From Chitinophagales bacterium (GTDB lineage Bacteria; Bacteroidota; Bacteroidia; Chitinophagales; S012-47), in assembly GCA_015487695.1 (NCBI GenBank), contig WFPF01000010.1, positions 1 to 39,297 of the forward strand: 39,297 bases of DNA. Direction: 5' to 3'. The notes under the pieces are model-generated. The model saw only the letters and a list, made by a program, of their open reading frames with translations. It had not been told where the DNA came from and did no database searches. The first letter of the stretch is position 1. Each line of letters starts with the position of its first letter. Below are positions 24,577-32,990 of the stretch, piece by piece. The position numbers were made by a program, and so were the translations under genes.

Positions 24577-25229
24577 ATCTCTTCTTTTTTCTTTTTCCGG
24601 CTTTGATAGTATTTGCAGATGGAGGTCAGGCCACACTGATCACAAAGCGGCTTTCGGGCTTTGCAAATATAGCGGCCGTGGAGAATGAGCCAGTGATGGG
24701 CTTTCCCCTGAAGTTCTTCGGGAATATAACGGACGAGTTGTTGTTCTGCCTGCAGCGGATTTCTGGCATTGGTGGTCAGTCCAATGCGCTTTGCTACCCG
24801 AAATACATGCGTGTCGACAGCAATAGCAGGCTGGTCGAAGAGAACGGATACGAGCACATTGGCCGTCTTGCGCCCCACACCCGGCAGCCTGATCAGTTCT
24901 TTTACTTCGCGGGGAAGTTTTCCTTCGTATTCATTGATCACCATTTGAGCCATGGCAATGAGGTGCTTGCTCTTGTTGTTGGGATATGAGCAGGAGCGAA
25001 TCAGGGCAAAGACCTGATCAAATGAGGCATGGGCAAGGGAATGGAAATCGGGGAAGGTCTCAAAAAACGGGGGTGTGATGATGTTGACCCGTTTATCGGT
25101 GCATTGTGCCGAAAGAATGACTGCCACAATAAGTTCATACTCATTGGCATAAACCAGTTCGGTCTCGGGGTTGGGGCGATGTTCCTTGAAATAATTGATG
25201 AAAAACTGATACCGCTCTTTCTTCGTCAT
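24573..25229 (-). CDS. nth: Endonuclease III (base-excision DNA glycosylase/AP lyase)
   Basis: Nth removes oxidised pyrimidines and cuts at the abasic site. The 218-residue protein has the helix-hairpin-helix LPGVGRKTANVLVSV with catalytic Lys121, the catalytic Asp139 in AIAVDTHVFRVAKR, and the C-terminal [4Fe-4S] loop with Cys189, 196, 199 and 205 in the spacing C-x6-C-x2-C-x5-C. All key residues are present and the length is normal. A bidirectional terminator lies upstream, so it is transcribed apart from the ECF sigma genes, and it converges on the M28 peptidase gene. Confidence 0.96.
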   Translation of the reverse strand: MTKKERYQFFINYFKEHRPNPETELVYANEYELIVAVILSAQCTDKRVNIITPPFFETFPDFHSLAHASFDQVFALIRSCSYPNNKSKHLIAMAQMVINEYEGKLPREVKELIRLPGVGRKTANVLVSVLFDQPAIAVDTHVFRVAKRIGLTTNARNPLQAEQQLVRYIPEELQGKAHHWLILHGRYICKARKPLCDQCGLTSICKYYQSRKKKKEEI

Positions 25230-25242
25230 GGGGTAAAAATAA

Positions 25243-25271
25243 AAAAGCAGGGCTCAAAGGGCCCTGCTTTT
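25243..25271. terminator. Bidirectional-type terminator between the ECF module and nth
   Basis: AAAAGCAGGGC (25243-25253) pairs with GCCCTGCTTTT (25261-25271). The A tract on the left gives a T run on the minus strand, so it can end the transcript of the small gene at 25298-25534. Confidence 0.85.
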
Positions 25272-25297
25272 CTTGTCATTCCATTCTTTAATTCAAA

Positions 25298-25534
25298 TCA
25301 TACGGCTTCAAGTCTTCCCAACTTTTTACTGTGGTTGAGAATAATGTTGACAGATGTGGGACTTGGATTGCAAATCAAACGGTCCAGCATTTTGCTCACT
25401 TTGCGCATTTCATGATACTCTTCTCTGAGTTCTGTATCCATGGCCAGCGAGCGTTTGATCGCATCATTTTCTCTCATATCTGTTTCGTGATAGATGTAAC
25501 GGACTAAATTGTTAATTGTAGAATCTCTGTTCAT
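25298..25534 (-). CDS. Small soluble protein paired with an ECF sigma factor
   Basis: The 78-residue product (start MNRDSTINNLVRYIYHETD) has no signal peptide or membrane segment. It is mostly helical with many charged residues (for example DTELREEYHEMRKVSKMLD), and ends with a segment containing NPSPTSVNIILNHSKKLG. It lies 79 bases downstream of the ECF sigma gene in the same direction and is closed by a terminator. Similar small proteins with the N-Y-IY-x-E-T start and NPSPTSVNIIL-type end occur next to ECF sigma genes in other Bacteroidota, as far as I recall. It could act as a small anti-sigma or co-regulator, but that is a guess from position. It lacks the zinc-binding HxxxCxxC motif of ZAS anti-sigma factors. 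Confidence 0.78.
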   Translation of the reverse strand: MNRDSTINNLVRYIYHETDMRENDAIKRSLAMDTELREEYHEMRKVSKMLDRLICNPSPTSVNIILNHSKKLGRLEAV

Positions 25535-25613
25535 AGGCAGCTTTTGGGTGATTAATCAATTTACCTACCCAAAACGGCCTGCTTCAGAGAAATATTATCT
25601 GAGTGTCAATTTT

Positions 25614-26192
25614 TTACAACGCAATTTGCTTTTCCTCTATCATTTTGCGCATATTGATGAGCGCATAGCGCATCCGGCCCAGGGCCGTATTGATACTCAC
25701 ACCGGTGAGTTTGGCTATTTCCTTGAAGCTCAGCTGCGCATAATGCCGCAGGATGACCACTTCTTTTTGCTCGTTTGGCAATTGATTGACCAGTTTCCGT
25801 ACACGGTCGTGCGATTGATTTCTGATCATCGTATCCTCGGCATTGTCCGTGTCGAAGCGAAGGATGTCAAAAATGTCGTAGCCATCACCATTGGTAATAG
25901 TGGGCGTGCGCTTGGTTTTACGAAAATGATCGATACACAGATTCCGTGCGATGCGCATGGCCCAGGGCAAAAATTTGCCCTCTTCCTTGTATTTGCCCCT
26001 GCGCAGGGTATCTATAATCTTGATAAAAGTGTCCTGAAAGATATCTTCAGCAAGATACCGGTCCTTGACAAAAATGTAAATGGAGGTGAAAATCTTCTCT
26101 TTGTGCCGTGTAATCAGCAATTCGAGAGCTGCCTCGTTTCCGCTTTGATATTGTGACAAGAGTTCTTTGTCACTAATAACATGATCCTGCAT
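25614..26192 (-). CDS. ECF-type RNA polymerase sigma factor
   Basis: The 192-residue protein has region 2 (ELLITRHKEKIFTSIYIFVKD, then AEDIFQDTFIKIIDTL and FLPWAMRIARNLCIDHFRK, about 23-92) and region 4 (QLPNEQKEVVILRHYAQLSFKEIAKLTGVSINTALGRMRYAL, about 137-178) with the DNA-binding helix-turn-helix, and no region 3, which defines group IV sigma factors. No membrane anti-sigma gene is adjacent; the only partner is the small soluble protein downstream. The upstream region of this gene and that of the small gene share a short motif (see findings). Confidence 0.93.
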   Translation of the reverse strand: MQDHVISDKELLSQYQSGNEAALELLITRHKEKIFTSIYIFVKDRYLAEDIFQDTFIKIIDTLRRGKYKEEGKFLPWAMRIARNLCIDHFRKTKRTPTITNGDGYDIFDILRFDTDNAEDTMIRNQSHDRVRKLVNQLPNEQKEVVILRHYAQLSFKEIAKLTGVSINTALGRMRYALINMRKMIEEKQIAL

Positions 26193-26356
26193 AGTCAGAA
26201 ATTTTAATTAAAAAATGGAATCAAGTTGATTAGTGTAGAACTATGTTGTCTATAGGCAGCGTTTATTTTGGTTTTTTGAAGAAAGATTTTGGGTTATGAT
26301 CTAACGGAACCCTATTCTTTATATTTTGTTGGCACAAATACTTTGCCAGTCATTTT

Positions 26357-29185
26357 ATGCCGAATCACGTTAACGAAGATATAGAAAAAAACGACCTGCG
26401 TCAAATAATTTTTGACGAAGGGGAATATATCGTGCTTAAAGGAGCACGACAGCACAACCTGAAGAACATCGATGTTTCCATACCGAAAAACAAACTGGTA
26501 GTGGTTACCGGGGTGTCGGGATCGGGCAAGTCTTCTCTGATAATGGATACCCTCTATGCCGAGGGACAACGCAGATATGTGGAGTCGCTGTCATCCTATG
26601 CACGCCAGTTTCTCAACCGGATGAACAAGCCTGATGTGGATTACATCACGGGGCTTTGTCCGGCCATCGCCATCGAACAAAAGGTGACCACGCGCACTAC
26701 GCGTTCTACGGTGGGCTCACTGACGGAGATTTTCGATTATCTGAAACTGCTCTTCGCCCGGATTGGCAAGACCTACAGCCCGCTAAGCGGAGAGAGGGTC
26801 AAAAAACAGGAAGTATCGGATGTGGTGGACTTTATCCTTTCCTGTCCGCCTTCTTCCAAAGTAGAACTTCTGGCTCCGCTCGTACGGCATGAAAGCAGGC
26901 CGCTGCGCAAAGAACTTGAAATATTGCTGCAGAAAGGATTTACCCGGGTAATGCTTGGGCAAAGGCGAACAGAGCTGGAAGACTTGCTCGGGGAAGAGAC
27001 AGACTCTTTGCAGGATGATATTCATATCCTCGTAGATCGCTATCTCATAGCCGACACGGATGAAGCCTTTCGCAAACGGGTGGCCGATTCGGTACAGACG
27101 GCTTTCTTTGAGGGGCACGGACATTGCTTCGTGCGTGTGGACGGGAAAGAGCCCGTGTCTTTTTCGAATTTGTTCGAAAGAGACGGAATGAGTTTTGAAG
27201 AACCCACCCCTGATTTTTTCAATTTTAACAGCCCCTATGGAGCCTGCAAAAGATGCGAAGGATTTGGTACGATCATCGGCATTGACGAAAAACTAGTGTT
27301 CCCTGATCCGGAGCTATCGGTCTTCGACAACGGAGTGGCTCCGTGGCGCGGTCAGAAAATGAATGAATGGAAAGAGGCCTTTATTCGCGCAGCTTTCAAG
27401 TATGATTTCCCGATTCATCGCTCTATTTGCGAGCTGGATGCCGAAGAGCTCGATCTGCTTTGGAACGGAAGAGGGGATGTGCGCGGCATCAACGATTTTT
27501 TTCGCTATCTCGAGGAGAACAACTACAAAATCCAGTACCGCGTCATGCTTTCGCGTTATCGCGGCCGCACCCTCTGTCCTGAGTGTGAAGGTACCCGGAT
27601 CAGAAAAGATGCGGGCTATGTAAAAATTGCGGGATACTCGATTATGCAGCTCTTAAAGATGCCGGTGGATGAGTTGTATGCCTTTTTTAGCAAGCTGGAG
27701 CTGAGCCCGCACGATTATACGATTGCAGAGCGAATACTGCTTGAAATAAATACCCGCCTCGACAGCATGGTCAGGCTGGGACTTGGCTATCTTCATCTCA
27801 ACCGTTTATCCAACACCTTATCGGGTGGCGAAACCCAGCGCATCAATCTCACCCGCACTTTGGGCAGCAATCTGACGAGTTCCATGTACATTCTGGATGA
27901 GCCGAGCATCGGCTTGCATCCGAAAGACAACGATCGTCTCATCACAGTGCTGAAAGATCTCCGTGATTTGGGCAATACGGTGATTGTGGTGGAACACGAT
28001 GAAGAGATTATGCGCGAATCGGATTACATTATCGATATGGGCCCCGAGGCGGGCATTCATGGCGGCCGGGTGGTGGCAGAAGGCGATTTTAAGGCCATTG
28101 TCGACTCCGGAGAAAGCCTGACGGCACGCTATCTGTCGGGCGCAATGCGCATCGATGTGCCTCCGGTCAGGCGCAGAGGCCTGGGCCATATCTATCTGGA
28201 AGGGGCATCCATGCACAACCTTAAGAATATTGATGTACAGTTTCCGCTGGCAGCGCTCACCGTTGTGACGGGTGTCTCGGGTTCCGGAAAATCCACACTG
28301 ATCAAGAAAACACTTTATCCGGCTTTGCTTCAGCATATGGGCCGGCAGGATCTGATGCCCGGACACCTGCGCAGCATCAGCGGTGACCTTGATCGCATCG
28401 AGCAAATAGAAATGATCGATCAGAATCCGATTGGCAAATCGTCCAGGTCAAATCCGGTGACCTATGTGAAGGCTTACGATGCCATCCGTGATCTTTTTGC
28501 ACGACAGCAGATGTCAAGAGTCCGGGGATTTAAACCGAAGCACTTCAGCTTTAATGTCGAGGGAGGACGATGCGAGCATTGCAAGGGCGAAGGAGAGATC
28601 ACCGTAGAGATGCAGTTTCTGGCCGACATTCACCTGCCCTGCGAACAATGTGGTGGCAAGCGATTCAGGGAAGAAGTGCTGGAAGTGAAGTACAAGGGGA
28701 AAAATATATTTGATGTGCTGGAGATGAGCATAGAAGAGGCGCTCGCATTTTTCAAAGAGCATAAGGAAATTACAGCCAAGCTGCAACCCCTCATGGATGT
28801 GGGGCTGGGATATGTGCATCTCGGTCAGTCGTCCTCCACACTTAGTGGCGGGGAAGCGCAGCGGGTCAAGCTTGCTTATTTTCTGGCCCGGGGCAACACC
28901 CGCAACAAAATCTTATTTCTCTTTGATGAGCCCACGACCGGCCTGCATTTTCACGACATCCGAAAATTGATTGATGCCTTCAATGCATTGATTGAAGAGG
29001 GCCATACCATTGTCGTAATTGAACACAATCCGGAAGTTATCAAATGTGCCGACTGGGTTATCGACCTGGGGCCGGAAGGAGGAAAACGGGGTGGGGAATT
29101 GCTTTTTCAGGGAACACCCGAAGACCTTCAACATGCCAAAAACTCCTTTACGGCAGCATTTATAAGGGAAAAATTAGCGCAGTAA
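26357..29185 (+). CDS. uvrA: Excinuclease ABC subunit A
   Basis: UvrA finds bulky DNA damage and loads UvrB for nucleotide excision repair. The 942-residue protein has two ABC ATPase halves: Walker A GVSGSGKSS (52-60) with signature LSGGETQRI and ILDEPSIGLHP in the first, and GVSGSGKST with LSGGEAQRV and LFDEPTTGLHF in the second. Zinc modules are visible at CKRCEGFG with LCPECEGTRI, and at CEHCKGEGEI with CEQCGGKRF. Length is normal for UvrA1. It is a single gene, divergent from the ECF sigma gene. Its last 12 bases overlap the end of the convergent PKD-protein gene. Confidence 0.97.
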   Translation: MPNHVNEDIEKNDLRQIIFDEGEYIVLKGARQHNLKNIDVSIPKNKLVVVTGVSGSGKSSLIMDTLYAEGQRRYVESLSSYARQFLNRMNKPDVDYITGLCPAIAIEQKVTTRTTRSTVGSLTEIFDYLKLLFARIGKTYSPLSGERVKKQEVSDVVDFILSCPPSSKVELLAPLVRHESRPLRKELEILLQKGFTRVMLGQRRTELEDLLGEETDSLQDDIHILVDRYLIADTDEAFRKRVADSVQTAFFEGHGHCFVRVDGKEPVSFSNLFERDGMSFEEPTPDFFNFNSPYGACKRCEGFGTIIGIDEKLVFPDPELSVFDNGVAPWRGQKMNEWKEAFIRAAFKYDFPIHRSICELDAEELDLLWNGRGDVRGINDFFRYLEENNYKIQYRVMLSRYRGRTLCPECEGTRIRKDAGYVKIAGYSIMQLLKMPVDELYAFFSKLELSPHDYTIAERILLEINTRLDSMVRLGLGYLHLNRLSNTLSGGETQRINLTRTLGSNLTSSMYILDEPSIGLHPKDNDRLITVLKDLRDLGNTVIVVEHDEEIMRESDYIIDMGPEAGIHGGRVVAEGDFKAIVDSGESLTARYLSGAMRIDVPPVRRRGLGHIYLEGASMHNLKNIDVQFPLAALTVVTGVSGSGKSTLIKKTLYPALLQHMGRQDLMPGHLRSISGDLDRIEQIEMIDQNPIGKSSRSNPVTYVKAYDAIRDLFARQQMSRVRGFKPKHFSFNVEGGRCEHCKGEGEITVEMQFLADIHLPCEQCGGKRFREEVLEVKYKGKNIFDVLEMSIEEALAFFKEHKEITAKLQPLMDVGLGYVHLGQSSSTLSGGEAQRVKLAYFLARGNTRNKILFLFDEPTTGLHFHDIRKLIDAFNALIEEGHTIVVIEHNPEVIKCADWVIDLGPEGGKRGGELLFQGTPEDLQHAKNSFTAAFIREKLAQ

Positions 29186-31537
29186 GAGCAGATGTCCGTT
29201 CACCCGCAGGGTTTGACCCTGGCAGTCGAGCGTGATTTCATAGACATAGTTTCCGGGCGGGCTGTATCTGCCGTTGTGCCGCCCGTCCCAGGCCAGTTCC
29301 GAAGCGGAAGAAAAATGCACCAACTCGCCCCAGCGGTTGTAAACAGAAAGGCTTATCATCTTGCCGTCTCCCAGATTGACCGGGTAGAAATAGTCATTGT
29401 TTCCGTCCCCGTTGGGGCTGAAGGCATTGGGAATAAATAGATTATAGCAGTCCGGCAGTACTTCTACCCGAATCGATTTTTTGTTGATGCATCCATCATC
29501 AGATACCGCTTCTACGGTATATGTGGTACTCCGTTCGGGTCGGGCCGTCACCTCCGGACCACGGTTCGCGTCAAGCGTAAAAGAAGGAGACCAGAAAAGC
29601 CCGGATGCATTGCTCATTGCCCGCAGCACGGCATGTCCGCCTTTCAAAATACCGGTATCCCCTGATACTTCAAGAAGAGGCAGGGGAAGCACCCGGACAT
29701 CGACCCAGGCGGTGTCGGCATAGCAGCGGTCACGGACGATAACCCGGTAGCGCGTATCTTTTGTCGGTTTAAATATTACCGAGCTGCTGTTGGCGGTCTG
29801 TCCGGGAGGCGTCCATTCAAAGTAATATCCTCCTTCGGCAAAAAGTCGAAGCGGACTGCCGTAGCAGATAGAAGTATCAGGCCCGGCCGTGGCAACGGTT
29901 CTCGGGCGGACAATAATTTCGCGGCTGAAACTGTCCACACAGCCCTGCTCCGATCTTTCGATCAGGCGAAGAAGGTAGCTGCCGGGCTGATGATAACGGA
30001 TGGCCGGAATGCTGCTCGACTGAATGGGCGGATTGCCGTCTCCGGGCTCCCAGATTCTCGCCACGATAATACCACTGTCAATTTTCGATCGGAGCTGAAT
30101 GGGCAGAAGACTGTCGAGGCATACCGTGCCGACATCAAAACGACTCTGAGGGCGCGGGTAAATCTTTATCTTCTCTTCATGCCGGTCGCGGCAGCCATAG
30201 CGATTTTCAATGGTCAGTCGAATAGTGTAATCTCCGTCCCGCGTGTATCGGTGAACCGGATTCATGCTGTCCGATTCTTTTCCGTCTCCGAAGTCCCACT
30301 GCCAGGCGGTGATGGGGCCGTAGCTGTTGCTGCTGATGTCAATAAGCGGGACCGAGTCGCTGGGGCAGCTGTTTTCTACCCGGAAGCCTGCTTTCAACAG
30401 AGGGTAAATTCTGACGCTAATGTAGTCGGTATCAGAGCAAACTCCTCCGGGCTCGGCAATGAGCATGACCCGGTAGCTGCCGGTATCCGGATAGGTGTAG
30501 GAGGGATTCTCCTTCTCCGAAAAATCATTGTTCAAGGATTCTACTCCGAAATCCCAGAAAAATCGGCTGCTGCCCGAGCTGAGGTTCTCAAAGCGGATGG
30601 TAAAATCCTTGCAGTTGTTCAGAGAGGTGTCGGGCCAGGCCCTCGCTATTTCGGCATCCACTTCTTTTTGGCAATCGCTAACATTGAACTGAAAGTCCCG
30701 GATATTTTCACCCAGCAGCTTGTTTCCCCGGTATTCTTTCACGCAAATACCCACAACGTATTGACCGGGAAGGGTTGGTTTTCCTGTGATGATTCCGGTA
30801 TGGGGGTCAATCTTCAGTGCCGGATTGGAGGAGAGTGGATATTGTTCTGAAAATCCCCTGATCGTGTTGAAGTTGACTTTCTGATAAGGAGGTGCCTGGG
30901 GAATTCCGGGAATCGGGTCTGCAATGCTGGCTCCTTTCAGAGGAGCGCAGAATTCGTAAACCAGCGAATCGCCATCGGGATCAATGGCAGAGTGGTCGAA
31001 GACAAAGGTTTTGTTGGCACAAATGGCTATGGGAGGCCATTCTTTGTAGACCGGGCTGCTGTTGCAAAGGAGTCCGCCCACCTCGGGGATAACCGTGAAA
31101 TAGGTAGCTCCCTGCTCGCTGGGGTTGAAAAGGTTGGCAATGGTGGCATTGCGACAGCATCGCTGATAGGAAAGAATATATCCCTCGCTGCTCGTTGGAA
31201 GATTGATAACGGCCGTATAAAGGCCTTCTTCCACACAAAGGCTGGGGGGTGCATTCAGACAGGGGTCATCCAAAATAACCGGAATGGGTGTGACGGAGCC
31301 GAGAGGTATGTGAAGCACATCAAAAAGGCTGTTGTCGCTTCTCCGGTAAATGGCCACGTTGGCAGGATTGTCAAAAGGAGCTTCCCCGTTGTAACAATCT
31401 CGGTAGATCTTCATGGTAATCCGGAAGCTGTTTTCTCCCAGACATTCGTAGAAAATACGACCGCCCACAATGTGCGTGGCATCTGCCAGAAGTGGCAGAA
31501 ACAAAAATGCTGCTATGAGTAGAATCGGGCGAATCAT
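29174..31537 (-). CDS. Secreted PKD-domain protein with gliding-motility (CHU) C-terminal sorting domain
   Basis: The 787-residue protein has a signal peptide (LLIAAFLFLPLLADA), an N-terminal region of about 290 residues starting THIVGGRIFYECLGENSFRI, then PKD-like domains with AWQWDFGDGKESD and related FFWDFG stretches, an Ig-like stretch around TAGPDTSICYGSPLRLFAEGG, and a C-terminal domain IPNAFSPNGDGNNDYF ... SVYNRWGELV ... AWDGRHNGRYSPPGNYVYEI. That last domain is the CHU_C/gliding-motility-associated type, which directs proteins through the type IX secretion system (type B signal). I infer export to the surface, consistent with a T9SS organism. Adhesion is a reasonable guess for its role. 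Confidence 0.9.
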   Translation of the reverse strand: MIRPILLIAAFLFLPLLADATHIVGGRIFYECLGENSFRITMKIYRDCYNGEAPFDNPANVAIYRRSDNSLFDVLHIPLGSVTPIPVILDDPCLNAPPSLCVEEGLYTAVINLPTSSEGYILSYQRCCRNATIANLFNPSEQGATYFTVIPEVGGLLCNSSPVYKEWPPIAICANKTFVFDHSAIDPDGDSLVYEFCAPLKGASIADPIPGIPQAPPYQKVNFNTIRGFSEQYPLSSNPALKIDPHTGIITGKPTLPGQYVVGICVKEYRGNKLLGENIRDFQFNVSDCQKEVDAEIARAWPDTSLNNCKDFTIRFENLSSGSSRFFWDFGVESLNNDFSEKENPSYTYPDTGSYRVMLIAEPGGVCSDTDYISVRIYPLLKAGFRVENSCPSDSVPLIDISSNSYGPITAWQWDFGDGKESDSMNPVHRYTRDGDYTIRLTIENRYGCRDRHEEKIKIYPRPQSRFDVGTVCLDSLLPIQLRSKIDSGIIVARIWEPGDGNPPIQSSSIPAIRYHQPGSYLLRLIERSEQGCVDSFSREIIVRPRTVATAGPDTSICYGSPLRLFAEGGYYFEWTPPGQTANSSSVIFKPTKDTRYRVIVRDRCYADTAWVDVRVLPLPLLEVSGDTGILKGGHAVLRAMSNASGLFWSPSFTLDANRGPEVTARPERSTTYTVEAVSDDGCINKKSIRVEVLPDCYNLFIPNAFSPNGDGNNDYFYPVNLGDGKMISLSVYNRWGELVHFSSASELAWDGRHNGRYSPPGNYVYEITLDCQGQTLRVNGHLLLLR

Positions 31538-31630
31538 GGGAGAATGAAAAAATTTATACTCCCTAATTTACATCAATAATTGTACTTCCTTCAGCGACCG
31601 CTGCTTACTGAAAAACTTATAGCTAAGGCT

Positions 31631-31996
31631 TTAACCCGGATAAAAACAGTGCCAAAGCCGGGGCAGAAAAATAATTAGCCCGCTCGATACAGCACCGATG
31701 ACTGCCAGAAATACGGCTCCGGCCGCAATGTCTTTGATCTTTCCGGCTACTTCATTCCACTCAGGAGAGATCTTGTCTGTCAGCAGTTCAATGGCCGTGT
31801 TTATCATCTCGGCACTTAGTACCAGAATGATCCATAAGATCAGAATCAGCCATTCATAGCGGCTGACTTCCAGGGAAACGCCAGCGGCCACAACCATCAG
31901 TGCCACAAGAATGTGAATCCTGAAATTGATCTGATCACGAAAACAAAATCGAATGCCGTTTGCTGCGTACCAGAACTTTTTAAGGAAGCTTTTCAT
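31631..31996 (-). CDS. dgkA: Diacylglycerol kinase/undecaprenol kinase family protein
   Basis: The 121-residue membrane protein has three hydrophobic helices and the family signature AEMINTAIELLTDKISPEWN (about 62-81) with the two Glu that bind metal and ATP, and KIKDIAAGAVFLAVIGA in the third helix. Members phosphorylate diacylglycerol or, in Gram-positives, undecaprenol; which applies here is open. It is short and complete. It is divergent from the TraB/GumN gene (82 bases apart) and followed on its strand by the PKD-protein gene 93 bases further on. Confidence 0.92.
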   Translation of the reverse strand: MKSFLKKFWYAANGIRFCFRDQINFRIHILVALMVVAAGVSLEVSRYEWLILILWIILVLSAEMINTAIELLTDKISPEWNEVAGKIKDIAAGAVFLAVIGAVSSGLIIFLPRLWHCFYPG

Positions 31997-32078
31997 TTAG
32001 CTATTTTTATCGCTTATCTAATTTAAGGAATGTAATTTGCTTCCGGAATTTCATCATCTTCCACACATCAGTACATAA

Positions 32079-32990
32079 ATGAAAAATATCCTCATTCGGC
32101 TTCTCACGGTTCTGTTTTTCTTCTTCACGGCAACAGAGGGAGCCATACATGCCCAGAGCAGTCAAACGAAGGAAAACTATCGGGCACGAAAAAGCCTGCT
32201 CTGGAAGGCTGAGCCTGCCGGTGGAGGCAAAGCGGTTTATATCTATGGCACTATGCATCTGATGCCCAAAGAAGACTTTTATCTGGGGCCCGGACTGAGG
32301 AAGACCCTTCTCGCTTCTGATGTTCTCGTCATGGAGCTCGAGCTTAACGAGGAAAGCATGATCAGGGCCATGGGCAAGATGTGGCTGCCGGAGGGAAAGA
32401 CCCTGGAGGAACTCATGAACAGAGAGGCGTTTGACTCCTTGAAAAGTTACCTGCTCGATACGCTCCGGATGCAGGAAATGCAATACAAAATGGTGATTCG
32501 GATGAAGCCATTTTTGGCAACACAACTCTTCTATAGCGATATGATGGGCGAATCCCCCGCCTCTTTTGAACTGGTTTTTAAGTCCATGGCAGATTCGGCA
32601 GGAATGGAAATCGCAGGGCTTGAGACCATTGAAGAGCAAATTGCCGTAATCGATTCGATTCCGCTTGACGAGCAGATTGAAATGCTCATGCAGGGTGTAC
32701 GGGGCGAAAATGAATTTGGAGATGATTTCAGCACCATGATTTCAATATATAAGTCGCAGGACCTCGACAGTCTTTATCGCTATATGATGAGTGAAGGAAC
32801 GAATCTGATGGAATATGAGGATGTGCTGCTGCGAACGCGAAATATGAACTGGGCGCAGAAAATCACGGAACTGGACAAGAACAGGAGCTACTTCATCGCT
32901 GTGGGGGCGGGGCACCTGGCAGGGCCTTATGGCCTGCTCAATCTTCTGGAGGAAAGAAACTATTCCGTCACACCTCTTTCTACCGAGTAA
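32079..32990 (+). CDS. TraB/GumN-family protein, exported
   Basis: The 303-residue protein starts with a signal peptide (LLTVLFFFFTATEGAIHAQ). It carries the family motifs: YIYGTMHLMPKEDF (GTxH), MELELNE, a middle region MKPFLATQLFYSD with FKSMADSAGMEIAGLET, and late YFIAVGAGHLAGPYGLLNLL (GxxH). The GTxH and GxxH pair are thought to form a metalloprotease-like active site in the related animal Tiki proteins; whether it is active here is unknown. Its end overlaps the convergent class V aminotransferase gene by 11 bases. Confidence 0.88.
   Translation: MKNILIRLLTVLFFFFTATEGAIHAQSSQTKENYRARKSLLWKAEPAGGGKAVYIYGTMHLMPKEDFYLGPGLRKTLLASDVLVMELELNEESMIRAMGKMWLPEGKTLEELMNREAFDSLKSYLLDTLRMQEMQYKMVIRMKPFLATQLFYSDMMGESPASFELVFKSMADSAGMEIAGLETIEEQIAVIDSIPLDEQIEMLMQGVRGENEFGDDFSTMISIYKSQDLDSLYRYMMSEGTNLMEYEDVLLRTRNMNWAQKITELDKNRSYFIAVGAGHLAGPYGLLNLLEERNYSVTPLSTE

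Noticed and set aside
25509-26156. A 215-codon plus-strand frame opposite the ECF sigma gene
   Set aside because: It is the shadow of a clear sigma factor coding sequence and shows no domain of its own.
29990-30850. A 286-codon plus-strand frame opposite the PKD protein gene
   Set aside because: It is antisense to an obvious coding sequence with PKD motifs; no start signal or domain seen.
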